The position numbers and the translations under genes were made by a program. Source: DATBVX01 sp035263105 (GTDB lineage Bacteria; Pseudomonadota; Gammaproteobacteria; Steroidobacterales; Steroidobacteraceae). From it: a stretch of DNA of 26,776 bases. The notes beneath the pieces are model-generated. The model made no database searches and was not told the DNA's origin. It saw only the letters and a program-made list of their open reading frames with translations. The stretch is taken from positions 1 through 26,776 of the forward strand of contig DATFRO010000014.1 in assembly GCA_035263105.1 (NCBI GenBank), given 5' to 3'. Shown here piece by piece: positions 8,429 through 17,016 of the stretch; the first letter of the stretch is position 1; each line of letters begins with the position of its first letter.

Positions 8429-9802
8429 CGGAGCCTTGAATACCAGCCCGCCCTTCACCACGACATCGACGCTCTGCAGGCGCTTGATGTCATCGAGGGG
8501 ATTGCCCGGCACCGCCACCAGGTCGCCCATCAGTCCCGGCTTGAGCGCGCCGACGCGATCCGACCAGCCCATGTAGTGCGCCGCGAGCGAAGTCGCGGAC
8601 TGGATCGCCTCCATCGGCGTCATGCCCCGCGCCACCATGATGGGAAACTGACGTGCATTGAGGCCGTGCGGAAACACCGAGGCATCGGTGCCGAAGACGA
8701 TCGGCACGCCCGCCGCGTGCGCACGTGTGAAGCCTTGGCGCTGGACCTCGGTCGTTTCGACGTTCCTGCGCAGGAACTGCTCAGGCCAATGCTGCTTGCG
8801 TCCCTCGGTGTCGATGTAGTCGCCGTTGTAGACGTCCATCGACAGGGCGACGTCGTGCTCACGCGCGAGCGCGATGTCGGCATCGTCGATGAGCGATGCG
8901 TGCTCGATCGTGTCGACGCCGGCGAGGATCGCGTCGCGGATCGACTGCGCGCCATGCGCATGTGCCGCGACCTTGATACCCGCCGCATGCGCGACCTTGA
9001 CCACCGCGGCGATTTCGTCGGGCGTCATCTCGGGAGCGCCCGGCTCGGCGCCATAGGACAGCACCGCGCCCGAAGCGATGACCTTGAGCACGTCCGCACC
9101 GCCATCGACGGCGAGCTGCGCATTGCGTGCAAACTGCTCCGCGCCGTGTGACACGCCCATGCGCGTGCGCGCCGGGACATCCGCTTCGGGCACCCCGGGG
9201 ATCCCAAACAGGTCGCCGCCGCCACCGGAAATCGTCAGGTAGTAGCCGCAGATCTGCATCCGCGGACCCGCCACTGCGCCGCGGTTGATCGCATCGCGCA
9301 GCGTGCGATCGGTCCACGCGATATACGTGCCGACATTGCGTACCGAGGTGAAGCCCGCTTGCAGCGTCGCCGCGGCGTTCTCGGCCGACAGCGTTGCGAC
9401 CTCCGCGTCGGTGCGATGCAGGTAGATGCGCAGGTCCGCCGTGTCGGTCGGGCGATCGGTCAGGTGCGTGTGCATGTCGATCATGCCGGGCAGGCACGTG
9501 TGATCCGGCAGATCGAGCCACGGCAGGTCTTTCTGCGGAGCGGAGCCGTTCTCGAGCGAGGCGATATGGCCCGCACGGATGATCACGGTGACATCGCGGC
9601 TCGGCTGCTTCGACACGCCATCGATCAGCGTGCCGCAGTGAACGGCGAGCGAGCCCGAATCGGGCGCGTAGGGCACTTGGGCAACAGCAGGAGCCGCGGG
9701 ATGCGGCGCACGCGAACAGGCGCCCGCCAGCGCGAGGAGCAGCGCGAGTGCGACGTGAGGCCATGTGCGAAGCGACACGAGCGCTCGCGTCCGACGCGGC
9801 AT
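8420..9802 (-). CDS. lipoprotein metal-dependent amidohydrolase, Xaa-Pro dipeptidase-like
   Basis: A 460-residue enzyme of the amidohydrolase superfamily, group of bacterial prolidase-like hydrolases. The metal and catalytic residues are all visible: HTH at about 111-113 within DMHTHL, the bridging lysine of VLKVIASG (about 240), HAHG (281-284), IEHAS (His301) and GTDAS (Asp373). The N-terminus has Arg residues, a hydrophobic run and LAGAC, a lipobox with Cys29, so it should be anchored to the envelope and act in the periplasm on peptides or N-acyl amides. I start it at ATG 9802, which gives a compact signal peptide. The open frame reaches 9883 inside the permease gene. It lies 13 bp after the permease stop in the same direction, so the pair is likely one operon: hydrolyse outside, import the product. 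Confidence 0.9.
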   Translation of the reverse strand: MPRRTRALVSLRTWPHVALALLLALAGACSRAPHPAAPAVAQVPYAPDSGSLAVHCGTLIDGVSKQPSRDVTVIIRAGHIASLENGSAPQKDLPWLDLPDHTCLPGMIDMHTHLTDRPTDTADLRIYLHRTDAEVATLSAENAAATLQAGFTSVRNVGTYIAWTDRTLRDAINRGAVAGPRMQICGYYLTISGGGGDLFGIPGVPEADVPARTRMGVSHGAEQFARNAQLAVDGGADVLKVIASGAVLSYGAEPGAPEMTPDEIAAVVKVAHAAGIKVAAHAHGAQSIRDAILAGVDTIEHASLIDDADIALAREHDVALSMDVYNGDYIDTEGRKQHWPEQFLRRNVETTEVQRQGFTRAHAAGVPIVFGTDASVFPHGLNARQFPIMVARGMTPMEAIQSATSLAAHYMGWSDRVGALKPGLMGDLVAVPGNPLDDIKRLQSVDVVVKGGLVFKAPAQ

Positions 9803-9815
9803 CACCGCGATGCGA

Positions 9816-11189
9816 TCAAGCGCCACCGCGCACCCCCGCCACGGTGCGATGGCTGCGTCGCATCCAGAGATAGACCGGGACACCGATCAGGCCCAGTCCA
9901 ATCGCGCACACCAGGGACAGGAAGCCCGCGCCTTTGAATGCCCAGATTGCGAAGAGCGTGGCCAGCACGGCGGCGAAGAGCAGGAACGTTTCACGCCGCT
10001 GCAGTCCGCCGATCTCGCCGCGACGCCACAGGACGAGAACCGCGAGGGCGCAGAACAGGTAAAGCGGCAGGTTGGCGGCCGCGACCACGACGCTGAAGAA
10101 CGCGAACACATCGGCGATCGAGTTCATGTAGTGCAGCTGCTGCATGAAACCCGCGCCGAGCAGCATGACGCTGGCGGCAGCGCCGGTCAGTACCAGCGCC
10201 CGGGTCGGCATGCCGCGTGCGTTCACCTTGCCGAGCGCCGGCGGAAGCGTGCCGTGGCGCGCAAAGCTCTGCGTCAGCTCGCCAGCCATCAAGGTCCAGC
10301 CGTTGAGCGCGCCGAGGCCGCTGATGACCACGAAGAGCGCGAGCGTCTGGCCGTAGCCCGATCCGAGGAACCGGGACAGCAGGTCGGCGAAGGGCGCGTT
10401 CGATTTCGCGAGCTCATCCTGCGGGATCAGGAACAACGGCACGACGAAGACGGAGATATAAATGAGTGCGGTGAGCGCGGTGCCCGCGATGGTGGCGCGC
10501 GGAATGGTACGGGAGGGGTCGCGCACGCGACCCGCCGGAATCGTGCCGCACTCGATGCCGAGCATGGCGAAGAGCGCTATGGTGGTTGCGGCGGAGATGT
10601 CCGCGACGTTGAAGGGAGTCGTCGGCACGTGCTGCGTGTAAGCCGACGGAGCGGTCAGCAGCTCCCAGGCCCCGAGCACCATCACCGCGAGCATGGGTAC
10701 GAGCTTCAGTACCACGGTGAGAATCTGCAGCCCGCCCACGGTGCGCACGCCACGCAGGTTCAGCAGGACGAAGACCCACACGAGGATGGTGGCTGCGACC
10801 GGGGGAACCAGCGGCCCGCTGTTGAGCGCCGGGATCACCGCCGACAGGTAGCCCACCACGCCGATGGCGATGGTCGCGTTGGTGACCCAGATCGAGACCC
10901 AGTAGCACCACACCGAGAAGAACGCGATGCCGCCGCCGAAGGCGCGCACGGTATACGAGTACGGGCCGTCATCCTGCGGGAAGAGGCGGGCGAGGCCCGC
11001 GAACACCCCGGCGACGCCGACGCAGCCAATGACCACGATGAGCCAGGCGATAAGTGCGTTGAGTCCGTACGGGGCGAGCGCCGCCGGCGTCATGAAGATG
11101 CCGATGCCGATCGTATTGCCGACCACGAGCGCGGTGCAGATCCAGAAACCGATCTCGCGTTGCGTGCCCGTCGACGAGGGGGTTGTCAT
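9816..11189 (-). CDS. APC-superfamily amino acid permease or antiporter
   Basis: A 457-residue, roughly 12-helix transporter of the basic amino acid/polyamine antiporter type. The helix 1 motif VVGNTIGIGIFMTP is the unwound substrate-binding segment of the AdiC/LeuT fold. The helix 6 region reads ALFAMLGIECGTIPAGRVRDPSRTIPRA, where AdiC relatives have a similar glycine-rich break followed by ENP. I chose ATG 11189 because a 16-residue upstream extension looks non-coding and AAGGCGG lies upstream. It is followed closely by the amidohydrolase gene, suggesting import of released amino acids. It is divergent from the P1 peptidase gene across about 74 bp. The substrate cannot be fixed from sequence. 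Confidence 0.88.
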   Translation of the reverse strand: MTTPSSTGTQREIGFWICTALVVGNTIGIGIFMTPAALAPYGLNALIAWLIVVIGCVGVAGVFAGLARLFPQDDGPYSYTVRAFGGGIAFFSVWCYWVSIWVTNATIAIGVVGYLSAVIPALNSGPLVPPVAATILVWVFVLLNLRGVRTVGGLQILTVVLKLVPMLAVMVLGAWELLTAPSAYTQHVPTTPFNVADISAATTIALFAMLGIECGTIPAGRVRDPSRTIPRATIAGTALTALIYISVFVVPLFLIPQDELAKSNAPFADLLSRFLGSGYGQTLALFVVISGLGALNGWTLMAGELTQSFARHGTLPPALGKVNARGMPTRALVLTGAAASVMLLGAGFMQQLHYMNSIADVFAFFSVVVAAANLPLYLFCALAVLVLWRRGEIGGLQRRETFLLFAAVLATLFAIWAFKGAGFLSLVCAIGLGLIGVPVYLWMRRSHRTVAGVRGGA

Positions 11190-11263
11190 TGCGGATACCG
11201 CCTTGCCTGTAGAATCTGTTGATTCGAACCACGCCACTCGAGGAAGTGGCCGGAGTCACCGTG
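11190..11263. promoter_or_regulatory. divergent promoter region of permease and P1 peptidase
   Basis: This 74-bp gap separates two divergent starts, so both promoters should lie here or just inside the genes. TAGAAT at 11210-11215 is a candidate plus-strand -10, but no -35 sits at the normal spacing. GGAG at 11252-11255 is the peptidase ribosome binding site. Confidence 0.35.
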
Positions 11264-12421
11264 ATGAAGCTCGCGCACTGCGGCGCTATTCTGCTCGCCA
11301 TGACCGCCAGCGCCTCTGCGGCCGAACCGCGCGCCCGCGACCTCGGCATTCCCTTCGACGGCACGCCGGGCGCGTTCAACGCCATCACGGACGTTGCCGG
11401 CCTCACCGTCGGCCAGACCACGCTCATCGCCTCGCCGGACCCGAAACATGAAGTGCGCACCGGCGTCACCGCGATCCTGCCGCGCGGCAAGGAAAGCTCC
11501 AACGTGCCGGTGTTCGGCGGCTGGTTCGCGCTCAACGGCAATGGCGAGATGACGGGCACCACCTGGCTCGAGGAGGGCGGCCGGCTCGAAGGGCCGGTGC
11601 TGATCACGAACACGCACAGTGTCGGCGTCGTGCGCGATGCCGTGATCGCCTGGCGTGTGCGCCAGGGGCATCCGGACCCGAGCGGCTACTGGTGGTCGAC
11701 ACCGGTGGTGGCGGAAACCTGGGACGGCTACCTCAACGATGTGAACGGCTTTCATGTGAAGCCCGAGCATGTCGATGCCGCGCTCGACACGGCGCGCAGC
11801 GGCCCGGTCGCGGAAGGCAACGTCGGCGGCGGCACCGGCATGGTCTGTCATGAATTCAAGTGCGGCATCGGCACCGCGTCGCGCCTCGTGACCATCGAGA
11901 AGAAGCCTTTCATCGTCGGCGTGCTGGTGCAGGCCAACTACGGGGTGCGCGACACGCTGCGCATCGCGGGCGTTCCCGTCGGCAAGCACCTGCGCGAACA
12001 CCTGATCTACACCGACGAAGCGCCCGATGCCGGCGATACGGGCTCGATCATCATCGTGGTTGCCACCGATGCCCCCTTGCTGCCTCACCAGCTCAAGCGT
12101 ATCGCGCGCCGTGCGGCGCTCGGTCTCGGACGCAACGGCAGTTATGCCGGCAACGGTTCGGGCGACATCTTCGTCGCGTTCTCGACCGCGAATGCCGGTG
12201 CGATGCCGAATGATGCCATCAATTCCGCCACCTTCCTCGGCAACGAGCTGCTCGACCCGCTGTTTCTCGCCACCGTCGAGGCGACCGAGGAGGCGATCGT
12301 CAACGCGATGATCGCGGCGCGCGACATGCGTGGGCAGGACGGTCATTTTGTGATGGCGATTCCTCATGACAAGTTGCGCGCGGTATTGAAACAGTACAAC
12401 CGGCTCAATTCCCCGAAGTAG
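11264..12421 (+). CDS. exported P1-family (DmpA/BapA-like) aminopeptidase
   Basis: A 385-residue N-terminal-nucleophile hydrolase of peptidase family S58/P1, which removes N-terminal D- or L-amino acids or beta-alanyl residues. After a signal peptide (residues 1-20, ending ASASAA), the mature protein begins RDLGIPFDGTPG, the typical P1 opening. The precursor should cleave itself between Gly260 and Ser261 in GDTGSIIIVVATDAP to give two chains with Ser261 as nucleophile. VQANYG (about 222-227) carries the conserved Asn. I chose ATG 11264 since it gives a clean signal peptide and GGAG lies upstream; GTG 11261 is adjacent and in frame. Its 3' end overlaps the convergent S9 peptidase gene by 17 bp. 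The mix of peptidases around it suggests scavenging of unusual peptides. Confidence 0.92.
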   Translation: MKLAHCGAILLAMTASASAAEPRARDLGIPFDGTPGAFNAITDVAGLTVGQTTLIASPDPKHEVRTGVTAILPRGKESSNVPVFGGWFALNGNGEMTGTTWLEEGGRLEGPVLITNTHSVGVVRDAVIAWRVRQGHPDPSGYWWSTPVVAETWDGYLNDVNGFHVKPEHVDAALDTARSGPVAEGNVGGGTGMVCHEFKCGIGTASRLVTIEKKPFIVGVLVQANYGVRDTLRIAGVPVGKHLREHLIYTDEAPDAGDTGSIIIVVATDAPLLPHQLKRIARRAALGLGRNGSYAGNGSGDIFVAFSTANAGAMPNDAINSATFLGNELLDPLFLATVEATEEAIVNAMIAARDMRGQDGHFVMAIPHDKLRAVLKQYNRLNSPK

Positions 12422-14426
12422 ACGGCGGCTTGAGAAACCTGTCGTACCACTCGAGCGCGCGCCGCTCGCGATCCTCGAGATAGCTCGGGACCTTCATGTC
12501 ATGGTTCTCGTTCGGGTACAGGATGAGCTCGGCGGGCACCGCGAGTGAGCGCAGCGCCTGGTACATCTGTTCCGAGCCGAGGCACGGCACGTTGAAATCC
12601 TTCATCGCGCAGTAGAACTGCGTCGGCGTGCGGATCCGGTCGGCATGCAGGAACGGGTAGGCGACGCGCTCGTAGGTGTCGAGATTCTTCCACGGCGTTC
12701 CGAACTCGAGCTCGTACTCGCGCGTGTATTCGTCGTGGCCGTAGGTGCCGAGGTAGTTCGAAGTTCCCGAGCCGCTCACCGCCGCCTTGAAGCGCGTGTC
12801 GCTCGCGATCACGTAGTTGGTGAGGATCGAGCCGTAACTGCGCCCGCCGATGCCGAGACGCTCCGGATCGATCCAGCCCTCCTGCGCGAGCACGTAGTCC
12901 ACGCCACGTAGCACGTCCTTCACGTCGAGGTCGCCGGTGTTGCCGGCGATGGCGCGCGAGAACTGGAAGCCGCGGCCGGTCGAGCCGCGCGGATTGATGG
13001 CGATCACCGCGTATCCACGCGCGGCAAACAGTTGCCGCTCGAACGCGAACTCGTGCGAGAACTGGTACGCCGGGCCGCCGTGCAGGCTGACGATCGCGGG
13101 GTAGCGCAGGCCGGGCGTGAAGCCTGCGGGCCTGAGCAGCATGCCGTCGATGCGCTCAGCGTCGCTCGTGAAGCTGAAATCCTCGGTGGCGCGAATGTCG
13201 ATGTCGTTCAGAAAAGCATTGTGATGCGTCAGCGGCCGCAGCTTCGCTTCCACCGCTGAGAGCTCGTACGGCGTCACGTCATCGCCGTCGAGGAGCACGA
13301 GCCTCCCGTCGGGCGCGACGTCGAAGTCGAACGCGAAGCGGTTGCCGCTGGTGAGATAGCGGATTTCATCGTTGGTAGGGTCGATGCGCGCCAGCCAGGT
13401 GTTGCGGCTCTCCTCGATCAGCACGTAGATATGTTTGCCGTCCTTCGACCAGCGCGGCTTGTAGAAGCAGCGATCGATGCGCGCCGGCGTCGTGACTTTG
13501 CCGGTCGCGAGGTCCGCCACCGAGAGCTGCCACGGCGCGTAGTAGATCCACTTGTCCTCTGCGCTCGTGAGCCAGACCAGCTTGCGGCTGTCCGGCGACC
13601 ACGCGGGCCGCGACTCCCAGTACCAGTCGGAATCTGCGCCATCGAAGGTGCTGATACGCCGTGGCGCGGCGCCGGCGACCGGCGGCATGGTCCAGACATC
13701 GAAGTTGAGCGTGCGATCGAAGTCACCGAGTCGCTTGCTGACGAAGGCAATCTGCTTGCCGTCCGGCGACCAGGCGGGGAGCCATTCATCGTGCGCGCCC
13801 GGCGTGAGCAGCTCAATCTTTCCGGACTCGACCTCGAGCCGGTACAAGTGCTGCCAGCGGTCGGTGAGGTAGTCGCGGCCGTCTTGCTTGAACTGAAAGC
13901 GCGTCACGACGAGCGGCGGAACCGGCTTGTCCTTGCCGCGCGAGTCCTTCGCCGCCTCGGGCTCGGGATCCTCCGCAATGAACGCGATCTGCCTGCCATT
14001 CGGCGCCCAGACGAAATCGCTGATGCCCCCTTTGACGTGCGTGACCTGGCGCGCGTCGCCGCCCGCGGCGGGCATGATCCAGATCTGCGCGCTGTCCTCG
14101 GCGCCGCGATCGGACAGGAACGCCAGCGCGCCGCCGTCCGGACGCCACTCGGGGTGCCACTCGCTCGCGAACGGCGTATGCGTGAGTTGCAGGGGTTCAC
14201 CGCCGCGCCAGCTCACGCGCCATAAGTCACTCACCTGTGCATCGCTGTCGAGGTTGTGGGTGCTGACGGTATAGACGATCGCATCGCCGCGCGGCGCGAA
14301 CGCGGGTTCGCTCACGTCCTGCAGGCGATGGAAATCGGCGAGCTCCAGCGGTCGCTTGTCCGCAGCGCCTGCCGGCATGGACGCGAGGATCATGAAGCCG
14401 AGCGTCCAGGCGGCTTCAGTGCGCAC
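12405..14426 (-). CDS. exported S9-family prolyl-oligopeptidase-like peptidase
   Basis: A 673-residue serine peptidase of the acylaminoacyl-peptidase/DPP type. Residues 1-22 form a signal peptide ending AGAA. Residues about 25-410 are a beta-propeller with repeated WSPDGKQIAFVS-type blades. The C-terminal alpha/beta hydrolase domain carries LHGGPAY (about 448-454), the nucleophile elbow GGRSYGS (Ser530), Asp610 in AMKDFNVP and His642 in NENHDM, so the triad is complete. It should cleave short peptides in the periplasm. The start is a GTG at 14426, inside the end of the upstream gene (11-bp overlap), indicating translational coupling to the propeller-PHP protein. It is convergent with the P1 aminopeptidase, whose last codons it overlaps. 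Confidence 0.93.
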   Translation of the reverse strand: MRTEAAWTLGFMILASMPAGAADKRPLELADFHRLQDVSEPAFAPRGDAIVYTVSTHNLDSDAQVSDLWRVSWRGGEPLQLTHTPFASEWHPEWRPDGGALAFLSDRGAEDSAQIWIMPAAGGDARQVTHVKGGISDFVWAPNGRQIAFIAEDPEPEAAKDSRGKDKPVPPLVVTRFQFKQDGRDYLTDRWQHLYRLEVESGKIELLTPGAHDEWLPAWSPDGKQIAFVSKRLGDFDRTLNFDVWTMPPVAGAAPRRISTFDGADSDWYWESRPAWSPDSRKLVWLTSAEDKWIYYAPWQLSVADLATGKVTTPARIDRCFYKPRWSKDGKHIYVLIEESRNTWLARIDPTNDEIRYLTSGNRFAFDFDVAPDGRLVLLDGDDVTPYELSAVEAKLRPLTHHNAFLNDIDIRATEDFSFTSDAERIDGMLLRPAGFTPGLRYPAIVSLHGGPAYQFSHEFAFERQLFAARGYAVIAINPRGSTGRGFQFSRAIAGNTGDLDVKDVLRGVDYVLAQEGWIDPERLGIGGRSYGSILTNYVIASDTRFKAAVSGSGTSNYLGTYGHDEYTREYELEFGTPWKNLDTYERVAYPFLHADRIRTPTQFYCAMKDFNVPCLGSEQMYQALRSLAVPAELILYPNENHDMKVPSYLEDRERRALEWYDRFLKPPSTSGN

Positions 14427-17016
14427 CGGCCCTGGCCTCGTAGATGGAACGCGCCGAGCGCAGGTAGGCGAGCGTCTGCTCGCGCTCCTCCGCGGTGTTG
14501 TAGTCGTCGCGCGCGCTCGCCGATTCGATCACGCGATCGATCCAGCGCGCGAAATAGCGCGCATCCGCGCTCGCATCCGGCACCGGCTTGCCGGTGTCGA
14601 TCCACACCGGATTGGTCGTGCCGTAGGGATAGATATCCTGCACCAGCGTTTGCGGAGTCGTGTTGCTCGCGCGCAGCAGCAGCCAGCCGCTGCCGGGAAT
14701 GGCGAGGTCGCCTTCGAAGTCCACGGTCGTGCCGGGGCGATCCGCGCGCAGCCGCTTGAGCACGCGGCCGTTGAACACGAGCTCGACGTCGCTCAACGGC
14801 ACGATCGAACGCACGGCGGCTTCGACGTGCACGCGCGACTTCGTTGTCTGCAGCGTATCGCCGGGACTCACGCCGTCGACCTTCAAGCCCAGCAGCGGGC
14901 CGTTGGTGACGAACCCGTGCCCTTGTTTCAGTGCGCTCTTGAGTGCGTCGGGGCTGCGGCCGCGCGTCGCGAGGAACACGCGATTCAAGCCGACCGGCCC
15001 GCGGAGCGAGGCGTAGTTCGTCATCGCGTCGGTGCCCGCGCCCGCTGCGAGCCGGTAGCCGAGGTTGAGCAGGCGATACCACACGGCAGCGGTCGCACGA
15101 TGATCGGCGAAGGACACGATCTCGATGTAATCGACCTTGCCGAGCGCCACATCGATCGGCAGGCCGTGCGACAGCGTCTTTTCCTTCTCCGGATCGATGA
15201 CGGTATCGAACGGATGCACGTAACCGACGAGCGCATTCTGCTCGTGCGCGAGATCGGCGATGAGCCCGTTGTAAGGGTAGGGCGAGGCCATGGCCGTGTG
15301 GCGATAGCTCGAGAAGTCCGGCAACAACAGGTGATCGGCGAGGTGCAGGAGACCGAGGTGTCCCCAGTAGCTGGTGTGAAACTCCTGGCTCTCGTAGATT
15401 GTGGTCGGACCGAACTCGCGCGTGATCGGGAGAAATTCGCCGACGTCGGGGATGCGCTGTTCCTTGTTGACGACGAGGTTGTAGACGACGTCGAGAGCTT
15501 CGGCCTGCGCCTGTGCGGCGAGACCTTCGATGCGCTGGCGATAGGTGCCGCCGTAGTTCATGTGCACGTGCAGGTCCGCGCTCGTGAAGGCGCCGAACTT
15601 TTCGGGCAGCGCCTGCGAGCGCAGTGTCAGCCTGAGCTCACGACCGGCGTCCGGGACGTCCACGTTCTGCACGACCGGGACGCGCCCGAAGCCGCTCATC
15701 GCCCACACGCGCGAGGTTCCCGCCGGCACCGTCACGCTGCAGCGTTCGTGGCAGTGAAAGTAGCGATTCTCCTGCGCCTGCTGGCCGCGATCGAAACTGT
15801 CATCGCCATGCAGCCAGGCGTTGTCGGGTCCGTAGAAGCGGCCGTCCGGCGCGAGCACCATGAGGCGGCCCGCGAGCGGTTTGCCTTGCTCGTCCGCGAG
15901 CGACAACGAGAGCGGGCCGGTCGGTCCGCGATGGCGGCGCTGCTCGGGGAGGATCGGCACGCGATGCCCGCCGATCACGTCCTGCACCCAGAGCGCGGTG
16001 TTCCCGGATCCGTTGCTGATGTAGAGCACGCGCTTTCCGTCGGGCGACCAGCGCGCATTGCGCCGGTCGAAATCGCCGAACGTGAGCGGGAGCGGTGAGC
16101 GGCCTTCGGGTGTCGTCAGCCACAGCTGCTGCCATTGGCGCCCCTGGTAGCTGCCGTAGAGCAGCCGCTTGCCGTCCGGTGCGAGTTCCGGCCGCGCGGC
16201 CCAGGTCGTTTCCTCGGTCAGCACATGCTTGAGGTCGCTCGAGTCGGACACCGCGACCGACCAGATGTCGCCCGTGCCCCAGGCGATCTCGTGATTGCCG
16301 ACGAAGTACACGCGCTTGCCGTCGGGGCTCCAGCTTGGATTGATCGTGTGATCGGACGCCGAGTAGTAGTAGCGATCGAGCGTAGAGGTGCGCGGCTCGA
16401 TCAATGCACGCACGTTGCTCACGCCGGCCTCACCGATATCCGCAATGAACAGGTTGAAGTGACCGGTGCCCTGGGTCGAGACGAACACCAGCCGGCGCGC
16501 GTCCGGCGAAAAGCGCGGCTCCAGACTCACGGCGCCCGAATGCGTCAGCGCCGCTTCGCGGCCGCTCGCGATCTCGTAGCGCCACAGCTCCATCGCGTCC
16601 TTGTCGTAGCGCACGAACACGATCCAGCGTCCGTCGCTGGAGCAATCGGGCTGCAGATCGTAGCCGGGTCCGTGCGTCAGCTCGCGCGCTGCGCCGTCGC
16701 CGATCGCCTGGCTCCAGAGCGAGCCGGCCATCGTGTAGATGACGCTCTTGCCGTCGGCAGTGAATGCCGCGGCCGACGGACCCGTCGTCGGCTGCGGAAT
16801 GTACATCTCACGCCAGTAATAGTTGTGCGGCAGGTCGACCTGCCGCAGGACCGGGTCGCGCGCGGCATGGGCCGTGACGAATGCGAGGGCCGTCGCCAGC
16901 CCGAACAGAATTCTCAGGCCGACCTTCCCAGGGAAGTGCGGTGCTTCCCCAGGGAAGGGCAGAGCTTCCCTAGTGCGGCCACAACCAGCCGAACGTGCCC
17001 GCGGCGAGCAGGCCAT
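14416..17016 (-). CDS. exported TolB-like beta-propeller fused to a CehA/McbA-type PHP metallohydrolase
   Basis: A two-domain protein, 866 residues from ATG 17016. Residues about 75-350 hold WD40/PD40 blades (FTADGKSVIYT, FSPDARRLVFV, WSPDGKRVYFV, WSPDGKRVLYI). A linking beta domain follows. Residues about 475-760 are a PHP domain with SADLHVHMNYGG (His483, His485), YVHPFD (His601) and AGTDAMTNY (Asp663), as in CehA/McbA hydrolases. A hydrophobic export segment precedes HAARDP at about residue 50. The ATG at 17016 overlaps the upstream gene and would place over 30 polar residues before that segment. An in-frame CTG at 16917, preceded by GGAAGG five bases upstream, would instead give a compact signal peptide MRILFGLATALAFVTAHA. 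No ATG, GTG or TTG lies between. The substrate is unknown; the CehA family includes carbamate and amide hydrolases. Confidence 0.88.
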   Translation of the reverse strand: MACSPRARSAGCGRTREALPFPGEAPHFPGKVGLRILFGLATALAFVTAHAARDPVLRQVDLPHNYYWREMYIPQPTTGPSAAAFTADGKSVIYTMAGSLWSQAIGDGAARELTHGPGYDLQPDCSSDGRWIVFVRYDKDAMELWRYEIASGREAALTHSGAVSLEPRFSPDARRLVFVSTQGTGHFNLFIADIGEAGVSNVRALIEPRTSTLDRYYYSASDHTINPSWSPDGKRVYFVGNHEIAWGTGDIWSVAVSDSSDLKHVLTEETTWAARPELAPDGKRLLYGSYQGRQWQQLWLTTPEGRSPLPLTFGDFDRRNARWSPDGKRVLYISNGSGNTALWVQDVIGGHRVPILPEQRRHRGPTGPLSLSLADEQGKPLAGRLMVLAPDGRFYGPDNAWLHGDDSFDRGQQAQENRYFHCHERCSVTVPAGTSRVWAMSGFGRVPVVQNVDVPDAGRELRLTLRSQALPEKFGAFTSADLHVHMNYGGTYRQRIEGLAAQAQAEALDVVYNLVVNKEQRIPDVGEFLPITREFGPTTIYESQEFHTSYWGHLGLLHLADHLLLPDFSSYRHTAMASPYPYNGLIADLAHEQNALVGYVHPFDTVIDPEKEKTLSHGLPIDVALGKVDYIEIVSFADHRATAAVWYRLLNLGYRLAAGAGTDAMTNYASLRGPVGLNRVFLATRGRSPDALKSALKQGHGFVTNGPLLGLKVDGVSPGDTLQTTKSRVHVEAAVRSIVPLSDVELVFNGRVLKRLRADRPGTTVDFEGDLAIPGSGWLLLRASNTTPQTLVQDIYPYGTTNPVWIDTGKPVPDASADARYFARWIDRVIESASARDDYNTAEEREQTLAYLRSARSIYEARAGAH
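16924..16973. repeat. three phased CTTCCC/GGGAAG palindromic units
   Basis: CTTCCCAGGGAAG (16924-16936), CTTCCCCAGGGAAG (16944-16957) and the partial CTTCCCTAG (16965-16973) recur every 20-21 nt, two helical turns. They lie between the membrane protein gene and the likely true start of the propeller-PHP gene; the last copy contains the membrane protein's TAG stop. Confidence 0.85.

Noticed and set aside
9765..11222. Plus-strand open frame (485 codons) opposite the APC permease
   Set aside because: The sequence is highly charged with Glu, Arg and His repeats, as expected for the reverse of hydrophobic helix codons.
14356..16098. Plus-strand open frame of 580 codons opposite the propeller-PHP gene
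   Set aside because: Its composition is that of an antisense shadow, and the minus strand carries recognisable PHP and propeller motifs throughout.
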